This document shows, one piece after another, positions 56,282 to 64,000 of a DNA stretch of 64,000 nucleotides. The stretch is from positions 3,782,001 to 3,846,000 of the forward strand of contig NZ_CP107869.1 in NCBI RefSeq assembly GCF_036013645.1, in the 5' to 3' direction. Both the position numbers and the translations under genes were made by a program. Below the pieces are notes generated by a model. That model worked only from the letters and a program-made list of their open reading frames with translations. It searched no databases and was not told where the DNA came from. Within the stretch, counting starts at the first letter, position 1. Each line of letters starts with the position of its first letter. This DNA comes from Streptomyces sp. NBC_00490 (GTDB taxonomy: Bacteria > Actinomycetota > Actinomycetes > Streptomycetales > Streptomycetaceae).

Positions 56282-56755
56282 TCAGTCGAACACGAACGGT
56301 CCGGGCGACTGGGGCCCGGTCGCCGTGCAGGTGACGGTGATCCCGAGGACGACGATCTGCAGCGAGCCGCCGTACGCCTCCAGGCTGTCGCCCGAGGCCA
56401 CGGCGCCATTGAGCGGACCGACGGTGACGGCGTCACCGGCGGCGAGCGCGGGGTTCTCCGTGCCGCTGAAGGTGGCGGTGCCGCCACTCGCGTTCACCAG
56501 GGTGAGGGTGGAGGTGATGGAGTCCTCGGCCACCGCGATCGGCGCGGTGATCGCGGAGGTGACGGTGACGGTTGCGGAGGTACCGTCCTGGGTGGCGGTG
56601 AGCGTGGCCTCGCCACTGCCGAAGGCGCCGCAGTCGGCGGTGATCGTGGCCGTGTCCGGGGTCACGGCGACGGCGGTGGGCGCGAACGCGAGCCCGGTGA
56701 CCGCGAGGGCCCCGACAGCCAGTGCCGCACCCGTACCGAATCGTTTGCCTCTCAT
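56282..56755 (-). CDS. small secreted beta-rich protein, 157 aa
   Basis: A secreted protein with the signal peptide MRGKRFGTGAALAVGALAVT and cleavage near AVAVT. The mature part is Thr/Ser/Ala-rich with repeated beta-type segments (ATLTATQDGTSATVTVTSAI, STLTLVNASGGTATFSGT). The segments GDAVTVGPLNGAV and LQIVVLGITVTCTATG include one of only two Cys residues, probably paired with the one in ITADCGAFG. I do not recognise a named family. AAGGGAG lies about 10 bases upstream. It is first in the probable operon with the WxL and DUF916 genes, separated from the WxL gene by the alternative hairpin. Confidence 0.72.
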   Translation of the reverse strand: MRGKRFGTGAALAVGALAVTGLAFAPTAVAVTPDTATITADCGAFGSGEATLTATQDGTSATVTVTSAITAPIAVAEDSITSTLTLVNASGGTATFSGTENPALAAGDAVTVGPLNGAVASGDSLEAYGGSLQIVVLGITVTCTATGPQSPGPFVFD

Positions 56756-57204
56756 GGGGTTCCGACTCCCTTCCCATACAGGGAAATTGCCATGTGGGGA
56801 TGGATGGGGAGAACAACCCGAACGGCCCGCCTGCGGCGCGTGGTGCGGAACGCTCCGCGTGGGGGGTGGCGGGATCCATATCTGACGGACCGTCGGAACT
56901 ACAGATTCCATTGATGCGCGAGAGACTGAAAACAACAAGGTTCAATTCCAGCCGACGCCGACGCCGACACCGACACCGACGAGAGGTCCGATGTCAAAGG
57001 CTGCTCGGACGGGAAGCCGGGAGCCTGGAAGCCGGGAGCCTGCAGGAAGAGACCCCCATGGGGAACCTCAGATCGGTGCAGAAAGCACCGGCTCCGAAAA
57101 GCCTTACAGCGATGTCAGTGCCAAGTCGTACCCTTGGAAACGCGAGGCCGCCCTCAGCCATGCGGCCGTGATCAGGAGGAACCGCAGGCCTTCAGCGCCG
57201 GCCC
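56756..57204. other. 449-base region between secreted-protein operon and phoH
   Basis: No convincing gene. It is less GC-rich than its surroundings near 56880-56950. It contains a run of GACGCC/GACACC hexamers (about 56952-56981) and a perfect tandem repeat of GGAAGCCGGGAGCCT (57012-57041). An AGGAGG at 57174-57179 lies 25 bases before the phoH ATG with no start codon at normal distance. Short frames from 56991 and 57058 exist but look accidental. Confidence 0.6.
57012..57041 (+). repeat. 15-bp perfect tandem duplication
   Basis: Two exact copies of GGAAGCCGGGAGCCT back to back in the phoH 5' region. Confidence 0.85.
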
Positions 57205-59343
57205 ATGACTCAGACACCCACACCTCCCACCCCCGCGCAGGGGCAGGCGAAAGCACAGTTCACCGTCCCCGCCCAGCACCCCATGGTGACTGTTCTGGGT
57301 TCAGGTGACTCCCTCCTGCGCGTGATCGAGAAGGCCTTCCCGGCGGCCGACATCCACGTCCGGGGCAACGAGATCAGCGCGGCCGGCGATCCCTCGGACG
57401 TCGCCCTCATCCAGCGCCTGTTCGACGAGATGATGCTGGTGCTCCGCACCGGACAGCCGATGACGGAGGACGCAGTGGAACGCTCGATCGCCATGCTCAG
57501 AGCCAGTGACAACGGCGAGGGAGACGGTGAGGAGACCCCGGCCGAGGTCCTCACCCAGAACATCCTCTCCTCGCGCGGCCGCACGATCCGCCCCAAGACC
57601 CTGAACCAGAAGCGTTACGTCGACGCGATCGACAAGCACACGATCGTCTTCGGCATCGGCCCCGCCGGTACCGGCAAGACATATCTCGCCATGGCCAAGG
57701 CCGTGCAGGCCCTGCAGTCCAAGCAGGTCAACCGCATCATCCTGACCCGGCCTGCGGTGGAAGCGGGCGAGCGGCTGGGCTTCCTGCCGGGCACGCTCTA
57801 CGAGAAGATCGACCCGTATCTGCGGCCGCTGTACGACGCGCTGCACGACATGCTGGATCCTGACTCGATTCCGCGGCTGATGGCGGCGGGGACGATTGAG
57901 GTGGCGCCGCTGGCGTACATGAGGGGCCGCGCGCAGCCGCGGTTCGCGAATGTCCTGACACCGGACGGCTGGCGCCCCATCGGCGACCTTCAGGTCGGTG
58001 ACCTGGTCATCGGCTCGAACGGTGAGCCGACCCCGGTTCTGGGTGTCTACCCGCAGGGCGAGAAAGACGTCTACCGCGTCACTGCCCAGGACGGTTCCTG
58101 GACCTTGTGCTGCGGTGAGCACCTGTGGACTGTCCGTACGGCCTCGGACAAGCGCCGCAACAAGCCGTGGCGAGTCCTGGAGACCCAGGACATGATCGGC
58201 AATCTCCGCGCGGCCCACGCTCGACGGTATGAGCTTCCGCTGCTCACGGCGCCGGTCTGCCTGCCGGAACGTGAGATCCCCATGGACCCGTACGCGCTGG
58301 GCTTGCTGCTCGGCGACGGTTGCCTCACGGGCTCCACCACTCCGTCCTTCGCCACGGAGGATCCGGAGCTGGCCGAGGCGCTGGAGGGGGCGCTGCCCGG
58401 CGTCGCAGTGCGCCACAAGGGCGGGCCCGACTACGTCCTCAACCGGATCAAGTCCCCCGGCGACGTGGTCACCCTGGAGAACCCGGTCACACGGGTTCTG
58501 CGTGAGCTGGACCTGCTGCGCACCCGCTCGAACACCAAGTTCGTCCCTGACGACTACCTGTACAACTCCGCCGAGGTACGCCTGGCCGTTCTCCAGGGCC
58601 TGCTCGACTCCGACGGTGGGCCGGTCACCCAGACGGACCGCACATGCCGCGTCCAGTACACGACGACATCGATCCTGCTCCGCGACGACGTGATCTCGCT
58701 CGTGCAGTCGCTCGGCGGCGTCGCGTACACCCGCCGCAGGGCCGCGGAGGGCCGTGAGCCCGATCTCGCCAAGGGACGCGAAGTCGCGTACCGGCATGAC
58801 GCCCATATCGTCGACATCCGCCTTCCCGAAGGCATCGAGCCCTTCCGTCTCGCCCGGAAGGCCGACAGGTACCACGCGGCCGGAGGCGGTGGACGCCCGA
58901 TGCGATTCATCGACAGCATCGAGCCGGCGGGCAGAGAGGAAACCGTCTGCATCCAGGTGGCGGCAGAGGACTCGCTGTACGTCACGCAGGACTATCTGCT
59001 GACGCACAACACCCTCAACGACGCCTTCATCATCCTGGACGAGGCCCAGAACACCTCACCCGAGCAGATGAAGATGTTCCTCACCCGTCTCGGCTTCGAG
59101 TCGAAGATCGTGATCACGGGTGACGTGACCCAGGTCGACCTGCCCAACGGCACCAAGTCGGGTCTGCGTCAGGTCCAGGACATCCTGGAGGGCCTCGACG
59201 ACGTCCACTTCTCCCGCCTGTCGTCCCAGGACGTCGTACGGCACAAGCTGGTCGGCCGTATCGTCGACGCGTACGAGAAGTACGACAGCCAGAACGGTAC
59301 GGAGAACGGCACCCACAAGGGCGGCCGTAACAAGCGGAAGTAG
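57205..59343 (+). CDS. phoH: PhoH-like ATPase, interrupted by an intein
   Basis: A PhoH-family ATPase of 712 residues as translated; removal of the 360-residue intein would leave 352, the usual family length. The N-extein (1-242) has [20 protein letters not shown], the Walker A GPAGTGKT at 152-159, [17 protein letters not shown] and ends PLAYMRGR. The C-extein (603-712) begins [14 protein letters not shown], with Walker B at 609-613. The intein therefore splits the conserved MRGR-TLND segment just before Walker B, so the ATPase can work only after splicing. ATG at 57205 gives the standard N-terminus, though its best ribosome-binding site is 25 bases upstream. ybeY follows 13 bases later. Confidence 0.96.
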   Translation: MTQTPTPPTPAQGQAKAQFTVPAQHPMVTVLGSGDSLLRVIEKAFPAADIHVRGNEISAAGDPSDVALIQRLFDEMMLVLRTGQPMTEDAVERSIAMLRASDNGEGDGEETPAEVLTQNILSSRGRTIRPKTLNQKRYVDAIDKHTIVFGIGPAGTGKTYLAMAKAVQALQSKQVNRIILTRPAVEAGERLGFLPGTLYEKIDPYLRPLYDALHDMLDPDSIPRLMAAGTIEVAPLAYMRGRAQPRFANVLTPDGWRPIGDLQVGDLVIGSNGEPTPVLGVYPQGEKDVYRVTAQDGSWTLCCGEHLWTVRTASDKRRNKPWRVLETQDMIGNLRAAHARRYELPLLTAPVCLPEREIPMDPYALGLLLGDGCLTGSTTPSFATEDPELAEALEGALPGVAVRHKGGPDYVLNRIKSPGDVVTLENPVTRVLRELDLLRTRSNTKFVPDDYLYNSAEVRLAVLQGLLDSDGGPVTQTDRTCRVQYTTTSILLRDDVISLVQSLGGVAYTRRRAAEGREPDLAKGREVAYRHDAHIVDIRLPEGIEPFRLARKADRYHAAGGGGRPMRFIDSIEPAGREETVCIQVAAEDSLYVTQDYLLTHNTLNDAFIILDEAQNTSPEQMKMFLTRLGFESKIVITGDVTQVDLPNGTKSGLRQVQDILEGLDDVHFSRLSSQDVVRHKLVGRIVDAYEKYDSQNGTENGTHKGGRNKRK
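57931..59010 (+). mobile_element. class 3 intein with LAGLIDADG endonuclease inside PhoH
   Basis: A 360-residue intein. It begins [14 protein letters not shown], with Ala in place of the usual Cys/Ser/Thr, and ends YLLTHN before Thr+1. Block B reads [12 protein letters not shown], with His64 (B:10) and Trp66 (B:12). Block F has ETVCIQV with Cys340 (F:4). Block G has Thr358 (G:5), His359 and Asn360. This Trp-Cys-Thr set is the signature of class 3 inteins, in which the block F Cys attacks the N-terminal splice site. The endonuclease region has both LAGLIDADG motifs: [11 protein letters not shown] (about residues 118-128) and [11 protein letters not shown] (about 218-230), each with its acidic residue. 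It appears intact for both splicing and homing. Confidence 0.93.
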
Positions 59344-59356
59344 ACGACCCAGCACC

Positions 59357-59854
59357 ATGTCGATCGACGTCAACAACGAGTCCGGAACCGAGGTCGACGA
59401 GCAGGCGATCCTCGACATCGCCCGCTACGCACTCGCGCGGATGCGCATCCACCCGCTCTCCGAGCTCTCGGTGATCGTCGTGGACGCCGACGCCATGGAG
59501 CAGCTGCACATCCAGTGGATGGACCTGCCGGGGCCGACGGACGTCATGTCCTTCCCGATGGACGAGCTCCGTCCGCCGTCGAAGGACGACGACGAGCCCC
59601 CGCAGGGCCTCCTCGGCGACATCGTGCTGTGCCCCGAGGTCGCCAAGAGGCAGGGCGAGGAAGCCGAGACGCAGCACTCCATGGACGAGGAGCTCCAGCT
59701 CCTCACCGTCCACGGGGTGCTGCACCTGCTCGGCTACGACCACGAGGAGCCGGACGAGAAGGCCGAGATGTTCGGTCTTCAGGCCGCCATCGTGGACGGC
59801 TGGCGCGCGGAGAAGGGCCACACCGGCCCGTCCCCGGCCCCGACCGTGTCATGA
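59357..59854 (+). CDS. ybeY: rRNA maturation endoribonuclease YbeY
   Basis: A zinc-dependent RNase involved in 16S rRNA 3'-end processing and ribosome quality control; 165 residues. The metal motif is [13 protein letters not shown] (H-x3-H-x5-H). Upstream parts are [20 protein letters not shown] and [11 protein letters not shown]. Its stop overlaps the next start as ATGA. Gene order phoH-ybeY is conserved widely. Confidence 0.96.
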   Translation: MSIDVNNESGTEVDEQAILDIARYALARMRIHPLSELSVIVVDADAMEQLHIQWMDLPGPTDVMSFPMDELRPPSKDDDEPPQGLLGDIVLCPEVAKRQGEEAETQHSMDEELQLLTVHGVLHLLGYDHEEPDEKAEMFGLQAAIVDGWRAEKGHTGPSPAPTVS

Positions 59855-61149
59855 GCCTTCCCCTCGTCTCCGGCGCGATCGCCCTGGTCGTCGTCGCGTG
59901 GCTCGCCGCCTGCGCGGAGGCGGGCATCGCGCGCATGTCCAGCTTCCGTGCCGAGGAGGCCGTACGCTCCGGCCGCCGCGGCAGCGCCAAACTCGCCCAG
60001 GTCGCCGCGGACCCGACCCGCTATCTCAACGTGGCGCTGCTGGTCCGGGTCGCCTGCGAGATGGCGGCGGCCGCCCTGGTCACCTACGCCTGCCTCCAGG
60101 AGTTCGGCGGCACGACCGAGGCCCTGCTGGTCGCCATCGGCGTCATGGTCCTGGTGTCGTACGTCGCCGTCGGTGTCTCCCCGCGCACCATCGGCCGTCA
60201 GCACCCGCTGAACACGTCCACGGCGGCGGCGTACGTCCTGCTGCCGCTCGCCCGGATCATGGGCCCGATCCCGAACCTGCTGATCCTCATCGGCAACGCG
60301 CTCACCCCCGGCAAGGGCTTCCGGCGCGGTCCCTTCGCCTCCGAGGCGGAGTTGCGTGCGCTGGTCGACCTCGCGGAGGCGGAGTCGCTGATCGAGGACG
60401 ACGAGCGCCGGATGGTGCACTCGGTCTTCGAGCTCGGCGACACGCTCGTGCGGGAGGTGATGGTGCCGCGGACCGATCTCGTGGTGATCGAGCGGTACAA
60501 GACGATCCGTCAGGCCCTCACCCTCGCGCTGCGGTCCGGTTTCTCGCGGATACCGGTCAGCGGTGAGAGCGAGGACGACATCGTCGGGATCGTGTATCTG
60601 AAGGACCTGGCCCGCAAGACGCACATCAGCCGGGACGCGGAGAGCGAGCTGGTGTCGACCGCCATGCGGCCCGCCGCCTTCGTGCCCGACACCAAGAACG
60701 CCGGTGACCTGCTCCGTGAGATGCAGCGGGACCGCAACCACGTCGCCGTCGTCATCGACGAGTACGGCGGCACGGCCGGCATCGTCACGATCGAGGACAT
60801 CCTCGAGGAGATCGTCGGCGAGATCACCGACGAGTACGACCGTGAACTCCCGCCGGTGGAGGAACTGGGCGAGGACCGCTACCGGGTCACCGCGCGCCTC
60901 GACATCACCGATCTGGGGGAGCTGTACGACCTCGACGAGTACGACGACGAGGACGTGGAGACCGTCGGCGGGCTGCTGGCTAAGGCGCTGGGGCGGGTGC
61001 CGATCGCCGGGGCGTCCTCCGTGGTGGAGCTGCCGGACGGGCGGGCGCTGCGGTTGACGGCGGAGGCGGCGGCCGGGCGGCGGAACAAGATCGTGACCGT
61101 GCTGGTGGAGCCGGTGGAGCCGCCGAAGGAGGAGGGCGAGCCGGAGTGA
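59851..61149 (+). CDS. CorC/HlyC-type membrane protein with CNNM and CBS domains
   Basis: A hemolysin-family protein of 432 residues. The N-terminal CNNM/DUF21 membrane domain (about residues 1-150) begins [20 protein letters not shown] and has four hydrophobic segments. Two CBS domains follow ([20 protein letters not shown] and [20 protein letters not shown]), then a CorC_HlyC domain at the C-terminus ([20 protein letters not shown]). Such proteins are linked to magnesium or cobalt efflux. Coupled by ATGA to ybeY and by GTGA to the next gene. Confidence 0.94.
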   Translation: MSLPLVSGAIALVVVAWLAACAEAGIARMSSFRAEEAVRSGRRGSAKLAQVAADPTRYLNVALLVRVACEMAAAALVTYACLQEFGGTTEALLVAIGVMVLVSYVAVGVSPRTIGRQHPLNTSTAAAYVLLPLARIMGPIPNLLILIGNALTPGKGFRRGPFASEAELRALVDLAEAESLIEDDERRMVHSVFELGDTLVREVMVPRTDLVVIERYKTIRQALTLALRSGFSRIPVSGESEDDIVGIVYLKDLARKTHISRDAESELVSTAMRPAAFVPDTKNAGDLLREMQRDRNHVAVVIDEYGGTAGIVTIEDILEEIVGEITDEYDRELPPVEELGEDRYRVTARLDITDLGELYDLDEYDDEDVETVGGLLAKALGRVPIAGASSVVELPDGRALRLTAEAAAGRRNKIVTVLVEPVEPPKEEGEPE

Positions 61150-61505
61150 CCCCACAGGAGCTGCGTACCTTCTGTCTCTCGTTCAACGCGGCCGTGGAGG
61201 ACTTCCCCTTCGCGCCGGAGATCTCGGTCTTCAAGGTGCTGGGCAAGATGTTCGCGCTGAGCTGGACCGAGGCCCGTCCTCTGAAGGTCAACCTCAAGTG
61301 CGATCCGGAGGACGCGATCCGGCTCCGTGGCGAGTACGAGGGGCTGATCGCGCCCGGGTACCACATGAACAAGCGGCACTGGAACACGGTGCGGGTCGAC
61401 GGGGAGCTGCCGGACCGGCTGGTGCGGGAGCTCATCGAGGACTCCTACGACCTGGTGGTGGCCGGGCTGCCGCGTGCGGAGCGGCTCCGCCTGGACCGGG
61501 GCTGA
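61146..61505 (+). CDS. MmcQ/YjbR family DNA-binding-like protein
   Basis: A protein of 119 residues beginning [20 protein letters not shown] with VFKVLGKMFALSWTEARPLK, VNLKCDP and YHMNKRHWNTVRVDG. This is the complete CyaY-like fold of the MmcQ/YjbR family, whose role is unclear. GTG start overlapping the previous stop; third gene after ybeY. Confidence 0.92.
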   Translation: MTPQELRTFCLSFNAAVEDFPFAPEISVFKVLGKMFALSWTEARPLKVNLKCDPEDAIRLRGEYEGLIAPGYHMNKRHWNTVRVDGELPDRLVRELIEDSYDLVVAGLPRAERLRLDRG

Positions 61506-61528
61506 TCCGTGCTGTTTATGCTCGCTCC

Positions 61529-61882
61529 ATGACTGACAGCAGCGCGCTTGACCCCGAGGACCGCAAGATCGTCACCCTGGCCCGTTCCGCGCGGGCACGT
61601 AACGGTGTGCCCGAGGGGGCGGCTGTGCGGGACGAGACGGGGCGTACGTATGTGGCGGGGACGGTGGGGCTCGACTCGTTGCGGTTGAGTGCGTTGCGGA
61701 CCGCGGTGGCGATGGCTGTGGCGTCCGGGGCGAAGTCGTTGGAGGCGGCGGCGGTGGTGACGGATGCGGAGTCGGTGCCTGCGGAGGATCTGGCCGCGGT
61801 GCGGGATCTGGGTGGGGCGGGTACGCCGGTGCTGGTGGCTGGGGTGGACGGGGTTGTGCGGCTGACTGTGTCGGCGGGCTGA
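61529..61882 (+). CDS. cytidine-deaminase-like protein lacking catalytic motifs
   Basis: A protein of 117 residues. Its pattern (LVTLARSARARNGVPEGAAV type start, then GRTYVAGTVGLDSLRLSALR and a helical AVAMAVASGAKSLEAAAVVT) follows the cytidine deaminase fold. However, the HAE zinc/proton-transfer motif and the PCxxC zinc motif are absent and there is no Cys at all. It is therefore not expected to deaminate cytidine. In Bacillus the equivalent position in the ybeY region holds active cdd followed by era; here era is elsewhere. Role unknown. Confidence 0.8.
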   Translation: MTDSSALDPEDRKIVTLARSARARNGVPEGAAVRDETGRTYVAGTVGLDSLRLSALRTAVAMAVASGAKSLEAAAVVTDAESVPAEDLAAVRDLGGAGTPVLVAGVDGVVRLTVSAG

Positions 61883-62078
61883 GGCCGCGTATTTCTCACC
61901 CCCGCCCTCACTTCCGGTCTGGCCCGCAGGGGCGCACCGCCCAGTGAGAGCGCCCCGAGTGCAGCGGTGAGCCCTGCATGCTCCCCCCGCGCGCAAGGGC
62001 AGAATCCGCCCCATCGGTGCCACACACGTTCGGGGCGGCTCCGTTCGCCGCCGTAAGTCCGGGGAAAGCAGGTCGGCC

Positions 62079-62801
62079 GTGCTGTTGCGTCTGCCCACGT
62101 CCGTGTCCGAGGCACAGCGGTGTCTGTCCGAGGGAGCGATACCCGTCGGCGGTGCCACGCTCCAGTGGGCGCTCTGGCAACGGGACGGCTTCCCGGAGCA
62201 GGCGGTGTCGCTGCGCGAGGTGCCGGAGGCCAATGTGCTCGCCGCCGAGGAGCTGGGGGCGGCGGTGCTGCTGTCCCGGGTCGACGACCGGGTCCCGGAG
62301 GTACTGCGCGGGGCGGCCTCGCGGGTGGGTACCGGGGCGGTGCGCCGGGCCGCGACGGTCGGCGGGAACATCGTCGGCAGCACTCTGCGCTGCCTTCTCC
62401 CCGCGGCGCTCGTCCTGGACGCCCGCGCCACGGTGCTGGACGCGGAGGGCCCCTACGAGACCGACCTGAGCGAGCTCACGGCGAAGCGTCCGGTGCTGCT
62501 GAGCCTGCGCTGGCGCACCCCGCTGGCCAGCAGCCACCGCAAGCTGCCCGACGAGCCGGGCGGCGCACCGCCGCTCGTCGTCGCGGTCGCGGTGACGGCC
62601 GGGAGGGACGGGACGGACGGACACGTCCTGCGGGTCGCCGTCCGGGAGGGCTACGACGTGCTCTGCGAGAGCGTGGAGTACGACGGGGGGAACGGCCCGG
62701 TCCTCGACGCCCTGGCGCGTACCCCGATCGGCGCGCTGCCCGCCGGGGCATGGGACGTGGTCCGCGAAGAGGTGACCACCATCCTCGACCGCGTCACCTG
62801 A
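62079..62801 (+). CDS. FAD-binding subunit of molybdopterin dehydrogenase type
   Basis: A protein of 240 residues resembling the FAD-binding medium subunit of CO/xanthine dehydrogenases. It has IPVGGATLQWALWQRDGFPE near the start, where the usual FAD loop GG-T-L is seen, and VRRAATVGGNIVGSTLRCLL for the second FAD contact. It is slightly shorter than the normal 280-residue subunit. The molybdenum and iron-sulphur subunits that normally accompany it are not adjacent, so it may have been recruited to another use. Confidence 0.82.
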   Translation: MLLRLPTSVSEAQRCLSEGAIPVGGATLQWALWQRDGFPEQAVSLREVPEANVLAAEELGAAVLLSRVDDRVPEVLRGAASRVGTGAVRRAATVGGNIVGSTLRCLLPAALVLDARATVLDAEGPYETDLSELTAKRPVLLSLRWRTPLASSHRKLPDEPGGAPPLVVAVAVTAGRDGTDGHVLRVAVREGYDVLCESVEYDGGNGPVLDALARTPIGALPAGAWDVVREEVTTILDRVT

Positions 62802-62818
62802 ACCGCCCGCCGCGAGCG

Positions 62819-63952
62819 TCAGGCCGACCGGCGGAAACCGATGGTCGGCACCGCCCGCCGCAACGGCCACGGGCTCGTCTGCTCCGTGGGCACCAGGTCC
62901 GCCAGGAACCCGTAGCGCCGCAGGGCCGTGGGGTCCTGTCCCTCGACGGACTGGACCTTGCGCCACCAGGCCCCGATCTCGGACCAGCCCGGCGCTGACA
63001 GCGACCCGCCGAACTCCTGCACCGACAACGCGGCCGTGAGCCCCGCGAAGGCCAGCCGGTCGGCCAGCGGCCAGCCCGCCAGCGTGCCGGTGACGAAACC
63101 GGCCACGAAGACGTCGCCGGCGCCGGTGGGGTCGAGGGCCTCCACGGCGATGGCGGGGACCTCTGCGGTCTCCCCCGTGCGCCGGTCCACCGCGTACGCG
63201 CCGTCCGCGCCGAGGGTGACCACGGCCAGCGGCACATGTGCGGTGAGGGCGTGGGCGGCCTCGCGGGGGCAGGAGGCGCCGGTGTACCGCATGGCCTCCT
63301 CCGCGTTCGGCAGGAACGCCTCGCAGTGCTCCAGATCGGCCAGACCCGCCAGGTCCCAGGCACCGGTCTCGTCCCAGCCGACGTCGGCGAAGATGCGGGT
63401 GCCCTCGCGCGCGGCCTGGGTGATCCAGGGGGCCCGCTTGCCCGGCACCAGCGAGGCCACGGCCGCACGCGCGCGGGGCGGGCAGTCCGGGGCGGCTTCC
63501 TCGGGGGGCGGTTCGTGGCCGTGGGAGACCATCGTGCGCTCGCCCTCGTACGCCATCGAGACGGTGACCGGGGAGTGCCAGCCGGTGACCGTGCGGGACG
63601 GCGAGAGGTCGATGCCCTCACCCTGCTCCAGCGCGTCCCAGCAGTACTCGCCGTAGTGATCGGAGCCGAAGGCGGCGGCAAGGGACGTTTTCAGCCCCAG
63701 CCGGGCCAGCGCGGTGGCCATGTTCGCGACACCGCCGGGGCTCGACCCCATCCCGCGCGCCCAGGACTCGGTCCCGCGCACCGGGGCGGAGTCGAGCCCG
63801 GTGAAGATGATGTCGAGGAAGACGGGGCCGGTCAGATACACGTCCCAGGGCGGATCGTCCGGTGCGCGCAGGGCGGCCAGCGGGTCGACCCGGGCCTGGC
63901 AGTGGCCGGTCTCTCCGGTGTCGTACGACGGTCCCTTCCCGGACACGATCAC
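62819..63952 (-). CDS. PfkB-family carbohydrate kinase
   Basis: A ribokinase-like sugar kinase of 377 residues. The N-terminus has VYLTGPVFLDIIFTGLDSAP and the first PfkB signature in GGVANMATALARLGLKTSLA. The second signature is ALDPTGAGDVFVAGFVTGTL with the catalytic Asp in GAGD. GGGAG lies about 7 bases before the GTG at 63952. It is about 20 percent longer than ribokinase, mainly at the termini. Convergent with the FAD-subunit gene. Substrate sugar unknown. Confidence 0.9.
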   Translation of the reverse strand: MIVSGKGPSYDTGETGHCQARVDPLAALRAPDDPPWDVYLTGPVFLDIIFTGLDSAPVRGTESWARGMGSSPGGVANMATALARLGLKTSLAAAFGSDHYGEYCWDALEQGEGIDLSPSRTVTGWHSPVTVSMAYEGERTMVSHGHEPPPEEAAPDCPPRARAAVASLVPGKRAPWITQAAREGTRIFADVGWDETGAWDLAGLADLEHCEAFLPNAEEAMRYTGASCPREAAHALTAHVPLAVVTLGADGAYAVDRRTGETAEVPAIAVEALDPTGAGDVFVAGFVTGTLAGWPLADRLAFAGLTAALSVQEFGGSLSAPGWSEIGAWWRKVQSVEGQDPTALRRYGFLADLVPTEQTSPWPLRRAVPTIGFRRSA

Positions 63953-64000
63953 GGTGCGCTCCCTGACATGGTGCCGATCAGGCCAGTCTGCACCACACCA

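Noticed and set aside
56991..57308. 105-codon frame before phoH starting MSKAARTGSREP
   Set aside because: It runs into phoH in another frame, includes the tandem repeat and shows no third-position bias.

Overview
The window is chromosomal DNA of a Streptomyces or a very close actinomycete. The evidence is the very high GC content, third codon positions that are almost always G or C, frequent GTG starts, many ATGA/GTGA gene overlaps, and a gene set typical of the Streptomyces core: ppdK, glyS, the zinc ABC operon with zur, recO-uppS, leuA with a Leu leader peptide, era, and phoH-ybeY-CBS hemolysin. I see no tRNA, rRNA, CRISPR array, prophage or insertion sequence. The first gene is cut by the window start.

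Layout. 1-4.1 kb: two short-chain dehydrogenases, a Tat-exported PhoX-like protein and a sortase-type Excalibur protein. 4.2-7 kb: pyruvate phosphate dikinase, with two identical-arm palindromes upstream. 7.4-12 kb: a ROK repressor divergent from a two-gene debranching-enzyme operon. 12.2-16.3 kb: a membrane sulfatase-type enzyme, a GbsR/MarR regulator fused to a transposase-type HTH, and dusB. 16.4-25 kb: MFS exporters, XRE, AraC and TetR regulators, an aldo/keto reductase, a LysE exporter and an SDR. 25.3-32.7 kb: glyS, znuACB-zur with a Zur box, and the operon DUF1918-DUF1266-leader-recO-uppS. 33-42.5 kb: a secreted peptidase, a Tat-exported TIM-barrel protein, a phosphatase, a DapA-like aldolase, an MMPL/two-component operon and a TerB-like protein. 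42.7-49.6 kb: leuA with attenuator, a protealysin-type M4 protease with its emfourin-type partner, a GH1 beta-glucosidase with MFS transporter, and an epimerase. 49.7-56.8 kb: an XRE regulator, era, amtB-glnK, a decayed gene and a WxL/DUF916 surface-protein operon. 57.2-64 kb: phoH interrupted by an intein, ybeY, a CorC-type membrane protein, MmcQ/YjbR, a cytidine-deaminase-like protein, an FAD-binding dehydrogenase subunit and a PfkB kinase.

The most notable object is the 360-residue intein inside PhoH (57931-59010). It begins with Ala rather than Cys/Ser/Thr, carries the Trp/Cys/Thr signature of class 3 inteins and keeps both LAGLIDADG motifs. Other points of interest are a partly duplicated recO start that makes an 11-residue upstream ORF, a three-segment alternative hairpin inside the WxL operon, two palindromes upstream of ppdK, and a GC-rich repeat found between convergent genes that acts as a terminator and in one place supplies a stop codon. 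The Bacillus-type cluster phoH-ybeY-cdd-era-recO-glyS is present here but spread over about 36 kb.
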